Below, one piece after another: positions 1 to 5,869 of a stretch of DNA of 10,442 nt (positions within the stretch are counted from its first letter, which is position 1; every line of letters begins with the position of its first letter). Origin of the DNA: Actinomycetes bacterium (GTDB lineage Bacteria; Actinomycetota; Acidimicrobiia; Acidimicrobiales; Acidimicrobiaceae); NCBI GenBank assembly GCA_021844725.1, contig JAKBSX010000044.1:1-10442 (forward strand). The letters run 5' to 3'. A model generated the notes under the pieces. It made no database searches. It was not told the DNA's origin and saw nothing but the letters and a program-made list of their open reading frames with translations. A program made the position numbers and the translations under genes.

Positions 1-554
1 CACAAGATGTAGGTGCCGATGAAGGGATTAGGCCTGGCACCACCTCAGAGTCATTAGCAAAGTTGCGTCCAGCCTTTGACAGTCAGGGATCGATCACTGC
101 AGGAAATGCGTCTCAAATATCTGATGGCGCTGCCGCGGTGATTGTTACCAGCAGAGAAGTGGCTGAGAGACTTTCGGTGAAACCGTTAGCGGAAATTATC
201 GGCTATGGTCAGGTGGCAGGACCCGACGCTTCACTTTTAACTCAGCCTTCACATGCCATTAAGGCAGCGCTTGCCCAGTCGGGCCTTTCAATTTCTGATA
301 TTGACCTTTTTGAGATCAATGAGGCTTTTGCCGCTGTGTCTTTAGCCTCAATGGATGAGCTCGGTATCCCGGACGGGATAGTCAACGTCAACGGCGGTGC
401 GATTGCCTTAGGGCATCCGATAGGTGCTTCAGGGACTCGTTTGGCACTGACCCTGGCCGCCGAGCTAAATCTCAGGGGCGGCGGCGTTGGAGCTGCGGGA
501 CTGTGCGGTGGTGGCGGTCAAGGTGACGCCATCGTGTTGCGGACGGTCTCCTGA
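1..554 (+). CDS. Thiolase / acetyl-CoA C-acetyltransferase, C-terminal part (5' end outside window)
   Basis: The reading frame is open from the window edge (first full codon at 3) to TGA at 552-554, giving 183 residues, a little under half of a usual thiolase of about 390. The TTG at 63 is not the start, because the sequence before it ([20 protein letters not shown]) is ordinary thiolase. Visible motifs are [18 protein letters not shown], the thiolase signature [14 protein letters not shown] with the catalytic His of GHP, and the C-terminal [11 protein letters not shown] carrying the second catalytic Cys. The N-terminal nucleophilic Cys is off the window. Family knowledge: these cytoplasmic enzymes condense two acetyl-CoA to acetoacetyl-CoA, or run the reverse thiolysis. 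The biosynthetic type fits the acyl-CoA genes at the right of the window, but a beta-oxidation role cannot be excluded from half a protein. Confidence 0.93.
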   Translation, partial: QDVGADEGIRPGTTSESLAKLRPAFDSQGSITAGNASQISDGAAAVIVTSREVAERLSVKPLAEIIGYGQVAGPDASLLTQPSHAIKAALAQSGLSISDIDLFEINEAFAAVSLASMDELGIPDGIVNVNGGAIALGHPIGASGTRLALTLAAELNLRGGGVGAAGLCGGGGQGDAIVLRTVS

Positions 555-642
555 GCCAGATCTCACTTTGGATGTGCTAAAGAAATCTCGTTGGCACCGA
601 GGTACGGCTGGAAAGCAATGTCGAAAGTTAAATTCGGCCGCG

Positions 643-678
643 GCTTCCGGGTGGCATTTTCATTTCCCACCCAGAAGC
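643..678. repeat. Imperfect inverted repeat between thiolase and ridA
   Basis: Arms 643-654 and 667-678 pair over 12 bp with a single C/A mismatch and a 12-nt loop. No T-run follows the second arm directly, so it is not a standard intrinsic terminator, although a T5 run lies about 26 nt further on. It may be an RNA hairpin at the 3' end of the thiolase transcript or a binding site. The rest of 555-820 has no convincing gene. The short frames there overlap each other and have no recognisable protein content. Confidence 0.35.
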
Positions 679-820
679 TTACGATGTTTGCTTGGGCGGA
701 TTTTTGCGTTTGTCCCTGGGCCCTGGTTGACCTCCAACAATTTTGGACTGGCTGTGAAATAAAATTTGGAAATCTAAATTCAAGATGTCAACAACCATTC
801 CTGTGGGCTAAAGTCAGTGC

Positions 821-1279
821 ATGCCAAATGTGTCTGAAAGATTAATTGAGCTGAATATCCAACTGCCGATGCCTCCTAAAGCAGCGGGTTCGTATCTTCC
901 AGTAGTCAGAAGTGGCCAGCTTCTGTTTATTTCCGGCAATTTACCGCTCCAGGATGGAAAGCTGTTTAGCCCGGGAGTGGTTGGGGACAGTGTCGATATT
1001 GAATTTGCCAGCAAGGCCGCCCGAATTTCAGCAATTAATATTCTTGCTAATGCGGCTGCGTATCTGGGATCGATAGATGAGATAAAGCAAATAGTCAAGG
1101 TTACAGGTTTCGTGGCGAGCGCTTTTGGGTTTACTGACCAGCCCAAAGTAATAAACGGGGCATCAGATCTGTTTGTTGAGATTTTTGGAGAAGCTGGCCG
1201 GCACGCCAGATCAGCCGTTGGAGTTTCAGCGTTGCCTATGGGTTCTTGTGTAGAAGTGGAAGCAATCATCGAGATCTAG
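821..1279 (+). CDS. RidA/YjgF/UK114-family enamine/imine deaminase
   Basis: This 152-residue protein belongs to the longer branch of the RidA family that begins with an (E)RL-x-ELxIxLPxPPxxxGxY segment (residues 6-25 here). Typical pieces are LLFISGNLPLQDGKL (34-48), GFTDQPKVINGASDLFVEIFGEAG (103-126) and the C-terminal HARSAVGVSALP (128-139). The key Arg is R130. The Glu that binds water in canonical RidA (Arg105/Glu120 in the E. coli protein) matches E145, 15 residues after the Arg, so the catalytic pair is kept. Family role: a cytoplasmic trimer that hydrolyses reactive 2-aminoacrylate-type enamines released by PLP enzymes. Some members of this branch have other, unassigned imine substrates. 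The start fits family length, but there is no clear Shine-Dalgarno before it. The 266-bp gap argues against cotranscription with the thiolase. Confidence 0.92.
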   Translation: MPNVSERLIELNIQLPMPPKAAGSYLPVVRSGQLLFISGNLPLQDGKLFSPGVVGDSVDIEFASKAARISAINILANAAAYLGSIDEIKQIVKVTGFVASAFGFTDQPKVINGASDLFVEIFGEAGRHARSAVGVSALPMGSCVEVEAIIEI

Positions 1280-1645
1280 CTCCGCTAAAAGACCTTACCG
1301 ATAGATAAGCTTGATTATTTGGAGCCTTAGCTTTGCGTGCCAGTTTTCGATTGGTTGCAGCTGAACCAAAGAAACCGTTACGGAGTTCAGCTTCTAATTC
1401 TCCATTAAACCTGGAATTTGGCTAGACGAGCGTGGGGATATTTAGTCTTGACTGACTTGCTGCTGAGAAATTATTTTGGGATTTTTTAACAAGTTCCAAC
1501 TGGGATAATCGGCTGTCTGTCAAATGTGATCTCTGGATGAATTGGCTTGGGCCATTTGGGCAAATCCTGAAAAGTTGCTTGCGAGGTCGAGAACGGGCTC
1601 GATTTTGAAGTGTAGGGGAGGGTGTAGATCCTTCCCAGGGCCAGA
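1280..1645. other. 366-bp intergenic region upstream of the ArsR/CDF module
   Basis: No convincing gene is seen on either strand. One antisense frame covers part of the right half but has no recognisable protein features. Structure that can be pointed to: an 8-bp perfect inverted repeat (AGCTGAAC at 1359-1366, GTTCAGCT at 1385-1392) with a nested CCG-TTA-CGG, and a 5-bp hairpin TCGAG/CTCGA at 1587-1602 followed by TTTT. A GATAAT hexamer at about 1504 could be a -10 element but lacks a good -35. The region probably holds the ridA 3' end and the arsR promoter. Confidence 0.5.
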
Positions 1646-2083
1646 ATGTTCGATTCGTCTGTCAGGCAATCTGTCGGAAAATCAATCGCGCCATCTATGC
1701 TTATCTGCGTGACTACGCAGATAGATAGGAAGCCAAGCGAAGAGCAGGTGGCACTTGCTGTTGATATGCTCAAACTTCTTGCTGACAGCACCAGGCTTAG
1801 AATTGTCTGGACCCTTTTGCATGGTGAGCATTCCGTGAACGAGCTTGCCAGTCATTTAGGGGTCAACCCCGCCGGTGTTTCGCAGCATCTGGCAAAGCTG
1901 CGATTAGCCCGAATAGTGACTGTGCGTCGAGAGGGGAACCGGGCCTTCTATGCAGCCGAAAATCCCCATATCCGCCAACTGGCAGAAGAAGCGCTTTTCC
2001 ACGCCGATCATATTGTAGCTGGACCTCTGGTCCATTCGGATGAGATGGAGAAATCTGATTCCCAGCCTAGGAGACAGGCATGA
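1646..2083 (+). CDS. ArsR/SmtB-family metal-sensing repressor, KmtR-like
   Basis: This is a winged-helix repressor of 145 residues. The core MLKLLADSTRLRIVWTLL (41-58), recognition region SVNELASHLGVNPAGVSQHL (63-82) and wing RREGNRAFY (94-102) are classic ArsR. The alpha3 ELCVCDL-type cysteine motif is absent, which argues against arsenic or cadmium sensing by that site. Near the C-terminus, H108, D121, H122 and H130 line up with the nickel/cobalt ligands of mycobacterial KmtR (His88, Glu101, His102, His110), with Asp replacing Glu. H119 is an extra candidate. The next gene is a CDF exporter, the usual partner, so metal-released repression of that exporter is inferred. The start is uncertain: ATG 1646 has AGGG five bases upstream, but ATG 1697 or GTG 1709 would give an N-terminus nearer KmtR length. 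The metal (Ni/Co versus Zn) is not settled by sequence. Confidence 0.9.
   Translation: MFDSSVRQSVGKSIAPSMLICVTTQIDRKPSEEQVALAVDMLKLLADSTRLRIVWTLLHGEHSVNELASHLGVNPAGVSQHLAKLRLARIVTVRREGNRAFYAAENPHIRQLAEEALFHADHIVAGPLVHSDEMEKSDSQPRRQA
1702..1723. promoter_or_regulatory. Perfect 9-4-9 inverted repeat, candidate ArsR operator
   Basis: TATCTGCGT (1702-1710) and ACGCAGATA (1715-1723) are exact reverse complements separated by GACT. The size and two-fold symmetry suit a dimeric ArsR/SmtB repressor, and it lies at the 5' end of the repressor gene itself, overlapping the alternative start codons GTG 1709 and, nearly, ATG 1697. Autoregulation of the arsR-CDF pair is the simplest reading. If the repressor starts at 1646, the operator lies within the coding sequence. 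Confidence 0.6.
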
Positions 2084-2115
2084 ACAAAGAAGCAAACAGT
2101 GCATCTGGTAGGTGA
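2069..2115 (+). other. Strong Shine-Dalgarno plus coupled ATG opening an 11-codon frame before the CDF gene
   Basis: AGGAG at 2069-2073 stands six bases before ATG 2080, which overlaps the arsR stop in an ATGA arrangement typical of translational coupling. This ATG reads only 11 codons (MNKEANSASGR) to TGA at 2113-2115 and is in a different frame from the CDF gene. The CDF frame has no well-placed ribosome site for its GTG at 2099. The site is either a coupling/leader peptide or the original CDF start displaced by a one-base frame change. Confidence 0.5.
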
Positions 2116-3034
2116 GCATCAATCTTGGGATCCGTTTCCTGCTGTTCAACACGGGAATGACAGGCTGGATCGAAGTGATGCTTATAGGGCCATAGCGATT
2201 TCGGCAATTGGGTTGGGGATTACCGGTCTGATTGAACTGGGAATTGCAATTCTGGGAGGCTCCGTTGGCCTTCTTAGCGACGCTTTGCACAATCTTTCCG
2301 ATGTGAGTACCTCTTTGGTTGTTTTCGTCGGGCTTCGTATATCAAAACGGCCTGCGACTGAAACACATCCCTATGGATGGAATCGGGCCGAGGATATTGC
2401 CGGTTTGGGCGTTGCGGCAGTGATCTGGCTAAGCGCTGCCTTCGCGGGTTATGTTAGCATCGAGAAGCTAATAAATCATGGTTCTACCAGCTATTTGAGC
2501 TATGGTATAGCTGCAGCTGTGATAGGAATCTTAGGAAACCAGATCGTGGCCCGCTATAAGCTTAAAATTGGTATGCGAATCCAATCTGCCACACTTATTG
2601 CCGATGCTCAGCACTCTTGGCTTGATGCGATTTCATCGGCAGGGGCAATGTTTGGATTGATAGGTGTGGCAATAGGTTTCCCTTGGGCCGATGCTGTGGC
2701 CGGATTGGTTGTAACGGGTTTTATCTGCCATGTGGGCTATGAAGTGACCGGTGACTTAGTCAGGCACCTTATGGATGGTGTTGAGCCTGGGATTCTTGCT
2801 AATTCCACCCTTGCAGCCACCTCGGTTGAAGGTGTGGCGCATGCCCATGTGAGAGCCAGATGGATGGGTCGGTCGCTAATTGTTGAGGTGGAGGGTTTCA
2901 TCTCTCCAGAAGTGACAATAGAAGCGGGCGCAAGGATTGGCGACGATGTTGAGTCAGCAATTCATGAAGCAGTCCCTGAGGCACGGATCATACTTTGGAT
3001 TCCCAAGCCAATAACTGAGCCATCTGATACATAG
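2099..3034 (+). CDS. Cation diffusion facilitator (CDF) divalent metal exporter
   Basis: An inner-membrane metal/proton antiporter of 311 residues, normal for the family. About six hydrophobic segments lie between residues 30 and 215. The transport-site motifs are in the second and fifth of these: H64xxxD68 in SDALHNLSD and H172xxxD176 in ADAQHSWLD. HxxxD in both positions is usual for zinc-preferring CDFs, but the ArsR neighbour resembles a Ni/Co sensor, so the substrate is left open. A cytoplasmic ferredoxin-like C-terminal domain follows (from about 222), including HAHVRARWMG (248-257). The His-rich N-terminal tail often seen in related actinobacterial CDFs is lacking; the N-terminus has only H2, H7 and H18. 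The GTG start is weak: a good ribosome site upstream points to an ATG in another frame, so the true N-terminus may differ. It lies 15 bp after arsR, almost certainly in one operon with it. Confidence 0.9.
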   Translation: MHLVGEHQSWDPFPAVQHGNDRLDRSDAYRAIAISAIGLGITGLIELGIAILGGSVGLLSDALHNLSDVSTSLVVFVGLRISKRPATETHPYGWNRAEDIAGLGVAAVIWLSAAFAGYVSIEKLINHGSTSYLSYGIAAAVIGILGNQIVARYKLKIGMRIQSATLIADAQHSWLDAISSAGAMFGLIGVAIGFPWADAVAGLVVTGFICHVGYEVTGDLVRHLMDGVEPGILANSTLAATSVEGVAHAHVRARWMGRSLIVEVEGFISPEVTIEAGARIGDDVESAIHEAVPEARIILWIPKPITEPSDT

Positions 3035-3098
3035 AGCCACAGGAAAAATTAGACAATTTCATCTCAATTGCAGGAACGCTTTTCTGCAAAAAGATGAT

Positions 3099-4055
3099 TT
3101 ATCGGTTAAGGGTTTCGCTGCCCAACTGGTTGTAGAAACAGAGGGTGAAATCAGCAACTGATTTGGCTCGATATAATGCTTCGTCCGCCTTCGCGTACAG
3201 ATCATCGAATGAGGACGCATCAGATGGTTTTAGTGAAACACCTGCGGAGATCCCTATTTTCCATTCCCGGAACGGGATTGTAACGAGTATTCTTCGAAGG
3301 GTCTCTGAAATCACTGAAAGGTCTTCGGAACCTGTCAATGGAAGCCATATGGCGAACTCGTCTCCCCCTATCCTGCCGAACATGTCGCCCCTTCGTAGTT
3401 GAGATTGGACCATTGTCGAAAGCTGTTCCAGAATCTTGTCCCCTTCAACATGGCCTTGCACATCATTTACGATTTTGAAATTGTCCAGATCTAAAAGAAT
3501 AAAGGCGCCCGATTCCTGTTTGCCATCCAGTTCGTTACGGAATCCGCGCCGATTGAGTACTCCGGTCAAAGGATCCGTCTTTGCTTGTAGGTCAAGTTCA
3601 AATATGGATTTCTTTAGAGCCCAGTTTTCGTTGAAGTGTCGTTCTGTGAGAAGCTGATGATATGTATCAAGTGTTTGTCCAACGTCTTTAAGCCAAATTC
3701 TGCGAAATTCATCAATATTGGGCATATCTTGAAGATATTTGTTCTGGATCTGGTGGTATGACTCGAAGATTTTATTGTATGCCAAGATATACCAGGAGAT
3801 TCTGACATCATGGAGAATGTGGCTCCTGCCAACGTTTTCAGAGAGTGCCCTGGCCTCTTCCTCTGGTGGAAGCTGGGAGATTTTAGCCAGGTGGCGTTTC
3901 ATCAGCTGGCTGTGGTGCAGCAGTGAATTTTCATCATCAAAAAGTTTGCTAGCTTCTCGGTCCTGATGAATCCAGCTTTCAAACCGGGACACGAAATCGG
4001 CGATTATCTCCCTTACCGATTCCGATAATGCCCCTAGTTCATCGTCTTCATCCAT
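3099..4055 (-). CDS. Diguanylate cyclase with N-terminal globin-like sensor domain
   Basis: Soluble protein of 318 residues with no membrane segment. Residues 159-308 form a GGDEF domain: DPLTGVLNRRGF (161-172), metal site DLDNFKIVND (189-198) and an intact GGDEF at 230-234. R221xxD224 sits five residues before it, the inhibitory product-binding I-site, so an active, feedback-inhibited c-di-GMP synthase is predicted. Residues 14-140 resemble the globin domain of globin-coupled sensors such as DosC: a helix ending WIHQDREASKLF, then MKRHL, then VGRSHILHDVRISWYILAYN, whose H79 occupies the place of the heme-proximal His. Residues 1-88 contain no tyrosine, so the usual distal Tyr of these sensors is missing. 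Heme binding and gas sensing are therefore inference. AGAG precedes the ATG closely. The gene converges with the CDF gene and diverges from the lipoprotein gene. Confidence 0.88.
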   Translation of the reverse strand: MDEDDELGALSESVREIIADFVSRFESWIHQDREASKLFDDENSLLHHSQLMKRHLAKISQLPPEEEARALSENVGRSHILHDVRISWYILAYNKIFESYHQIQNKYLQDMPNIDEFRRIWLKDVGQTLDTYHQLLTERHFNENWALKKSIFELDLQAKTDPLTGVLNRRGFRNELDGKQESGAFILLDLDNFKIVNDVQGHVEGDKILEQLSTMVQSQLRRGDMFGRIGGDEFAIWLPLTGSEDLSVISETLRRILVTIPFREWKIGISAGVSLKPSDASSFDDLYAKADEALYRAKSVADFTLCFYNQLGSETLNR

Positions 4056-4136
4056 CGCTCTCTAGATTAGTCATCTCAGAGCTCTGCCGCATGTGTATAT
4101 TGCTGTCCTTATAAACCAGCATCCGGACCCATCGTT

Positions 4137-4142
4137 TATAAT
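4137..4142 (+). promoter_or_regulatory. Candidate -10 element for the lipoprotein gene
   Basis: An exact TATAAT lies about 52 bp before the annotated start, in the 138-bp divergent region between the diguanylate cyclase and lipoprotein genes. No good TTGACA-like -35 is found 16-18 bp upstream, so it is only a candidate. Confidence 0.35.
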
Positions 4143-4193
4143 TACAGGGACACGGACAGGTAGTGATCGGCCTGCCACTTTGGACCCAGGACT

Positions 4194-5039
4194 TTGAACT
4201 ATGATGTCCTGGTGACCTTTCGGACTAAGACCCCAATTTTTGTTATATCTGCGCTGCTCTTGGCAGCTTGTGGCAGTTCTCACCCAGCCAGGACATCGGC
4301 CTCGACAACCACTTCACAGGTGACCACCACCTCTACCAGTACCAGCACCACTACCACCTCGGCTCCGTCAGGACCAGCCCCGGCGGTAGCCAGTTTGAAC
4401 TATGTTAAAACCATTTCCTCGCCGTCTCTACTTGCCAACATCACTTATCCGGAATTAGGCGGAATGGCATCAAACTCTATCCAATCCAACATCAACACTG
4501 CGATAAAGATTGCTGTGCGGGGATATATCACCAGTTTTGAGTCTCAGCTTGGAGAACAGAGCGGGCTGAGTCCTTCCGGGGGCAGCGGTTCTGAGCAGAG
4601 TCAGATAAGCGGTTCATTCACTACGGAATTCAAAGATGCGAAGTATGTTTCGTTTAGATTTCTGATTACCAGTTACGCGGCCGGCGCAGCTTCGCCTACG
4701 ACTACGGTTCCCACATTGACTTTTGACCTTGCTACGGGACAACAGATGACTCTCTCAAGCCTGTTTGCAAATCAGAGCTATTTGACTACGCTTTCAAATC
4801 TCTCTCGGGGCCAGCTTCAATCAACTTTGGGCAGCGCAGCAAATGTCAACCAGATTGACGGGGGCACGCAGCCTGTACCGTCCAATTTTGCTGATTGGAA
4901 TCTAACTAATAAAGGACTGGAACTGTCATTTTCCCAAGGTCAAGTTGCTGCAGTGGCATCAGGAGTGGTCAAAATTGTCATTCCCTACGCAGATTTGTCC
5001 GGGATCGCCAAAAACCCCGGTCCACTCGTCTCTAGGTAG
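4194..5039 (+). CDS. Secreted lipoprotein, RsiV/DUF3298-like
   Basis: The N-terminus is a lipoprotein signal: positive n-region (R10, K12), hydrophobic stretch PIFVISALLLAAC and lipobox L23-A-A-C26. A low-complexity Ser/Thr linker (about 34-58) follows, typical of a surface-anchored protein in a Gram-positive envelope. The remainder (about 68-275) has the order of the DUF4163/DUF3298 (RsiV, PdaC, MPT64-type) fold: ITYPELGG (82-89), FTTEFKDAKYVSFRFLI, LTFDLATGQQMTLSSLF, WNLTNKGLELSFSQGQVA and a final IVIPYADLSGI. The glycine-rich GGAHG-like strand usual in this family is replaced by a shorter AAGAASPTTT stretch. Biochemical function is unknown. No sigma factor or deacetylase domain is linked, so an anti-sigma role is not supported. 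The TTG start is weakly supported; GTG 4212 also leaves a complete signal peptide. It converges on aat with a 21-bp gap. Confidence 0.75.
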   Translation: MNYDVLVTFRTKTPIFVISALLLAACGSSHPARTSASTTTSQVTTTSTSTSTTTTSAPSGPAPAVASLNYVKTISSPSLLANITYPELGGMASNSIQSNINTAIKIAVRGYITSFESQLGEQSGLSPSGGSGSEQSQISGSFTTEFKDAKYVSFRFLITSYAAGAASPTTTVPTLTFDLATGQQMTLSSLFANQSYLTTLSNLSRGQLQSTLGSAANVNQIDGGTQPVPSNFADWNLTNKGLELSFSQGQVAAVASGVVKIVIPYADLSGIAKNPGPLVSR

Positions 5040-5060
5040 CTGACCCGGGTGGATAATGAA

Positions 5061-5819
5061 TTAGGCAGTTGGCTGATCGAGATCTCTGGGCCCCAGTTTG
5101 AAAAAGTTTGGAAGGGGCATATCCAGGGCTTGTTTTAAAAGATCGAGATAGTCGAGCCTTGGAAGTTCAATTGCGCCTAGTGATTGTAAATGAGCTGTCT
5201 GCCACTGGGCGTCAATCAGTAGTCCTCCACTTTTAGCCATTTGTGAAATTAATGCATACAGTGCTGCTTTAGACCCGTCGGTTCGGGAATGAAACATCGA
5301 CTCCCCGGCAAAGAGGCCTCCGAATGAGATCCCATAAAGACCTCCAGCCAGTACTCGACAATTGCCTTCAATTGTCCAGGCTTCAATGCTGTGCGCCCAT
5401 CCAAGTCTAAAAAGTTCGCTATAGGCCTCTTGTATCTGTGGAGTTATCCACCCCCCTGGCCTGGCCGGATTGGCGCATCCGGTGATTACCTGTTCAAAGG
5501 CAAGGTCGATCGAGTAGCTGAACTTTTGTAGCGACTTTCTAAGAGACCGAGATATTTTCATTGGCGATTGTTTGTCATTTTCTCCATAGAGAAGAAATAC
5601 CCCCCGCTTTTGCGGGCAAAACCATCCAATCTGATTGTCATCGACTGGCATTGGAAAGATCCCGCTTCTATATCCATTCAATAAAGTTGCTGGAGCCAGA
5701 TCTCCGCCTAGAAAGATCAGGTCAGAACTAAAAGTGTCTTCTGCCAGCAACGTTGTCATCTCCTCAAGGTCTGGGATGTTGAATCTTGAGATGCCTGGAT
5801 CTTTGGGAGTAAATGTCAT
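5061..5819 (-). CDS. aat: Leucyl/phenylalanyl-tRNA--protein transferase
   Basis: A complete cytoplasmic Aat of 252 residues. It moves Leu or Phe from aminoacyl-tRNA onto N-terminal Arg/Lys of proteins, marking them for ClpS/ClpAP-type degradation (bacterial N-degron pathway). Motifs: FLGGDLAPATLLNGYRSGIFP (36-56), PGGWITPQIQEAY (121-133), WAHSIEAW (141-148), LAGGLYGISFGGLFAGESMF (157-176), SKAALYAL (183-190) and LLIDAQWQTAHLQSLGA (200-216). The E. coli catalytic residues Glu156, Asp186 and Gln188 correspond to E173, D203 and Q205, all present. The GIFPMP and FHSRTDGSKAAL wording is of the actinobacterial type. No Shine-Dalgarno is evident before the ATG, so leaderless translation or a weak site is possible. 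It diverges from the carboxyltransferase gene across only 50 bp, and no functional link is implied. Confidence 0.96.
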   Translation of the reverse strand: MTFTPKDPGISRFNIPDLEEMTTLLAEDTFSSDLIFLGGDLAPATLLNGYRSGIFPMPVDDNQIGWFCPQKRGVFLLYGENDKQSPMKISRSLRKSLQKFSYSIDLAFEQVITGCANPARPGGWITPQIQEAYSELFRLGWAHSIEAWTIEGNCRVLAGGLYGISFGGLFAGESMFHSRTDGSKAALYALISQMAKSGGLLIDAQWQTAHLQSLGAIELPRLDYLDLLKQALDMPLPNFFKLGPRDLDQPTA

Positions 5820-5869
5820 TATTGAAAAAACTAGCGCTATTGCTTTGAGAGCCGTTAACCTAGGTAATC
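5820..5869. promoter_or_regulatory. 50-bp divergent region shared by aat and the carboxyltransferase gene
   Basis: Both genes must start transcription in or near this short AT-leaning stretch. AGG at 5862-5864 is a plausible ribosome site for the ATG at 5870. A TTGAAA at 5823-5828 resembles a -35 for the + strand, but no well-spaced -10 follows, so the promoters are not assigned. Their transcripts would start close together or overlap. Confidence 0.35.

Noticed and set aside
487..845. Two short + strand reading frames between and overlapping thiolase and ridA
   Set aside because: They overlap each other and the real genes in other frames, have no ribosome sites, and their translations look random (Trp/Cys/Phe-rich with no domain).
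1587..1606. TCGAG/CTCGA hairpin followed by TTTT as a terminator upstream of arsR
   Set aside because: The five-bp stem and four T residues are marginal, and there is no gene just upstream on the + strand that would need it.
3070..3093. Possible bidirectional terminator between the CDF and diguanylate cyclase genes (CTTTT/AAAAG hairpin)
   Set aside because: The stem is five bp, four of them A-T pairs, and has no GC-rich part, which is too weak to call.
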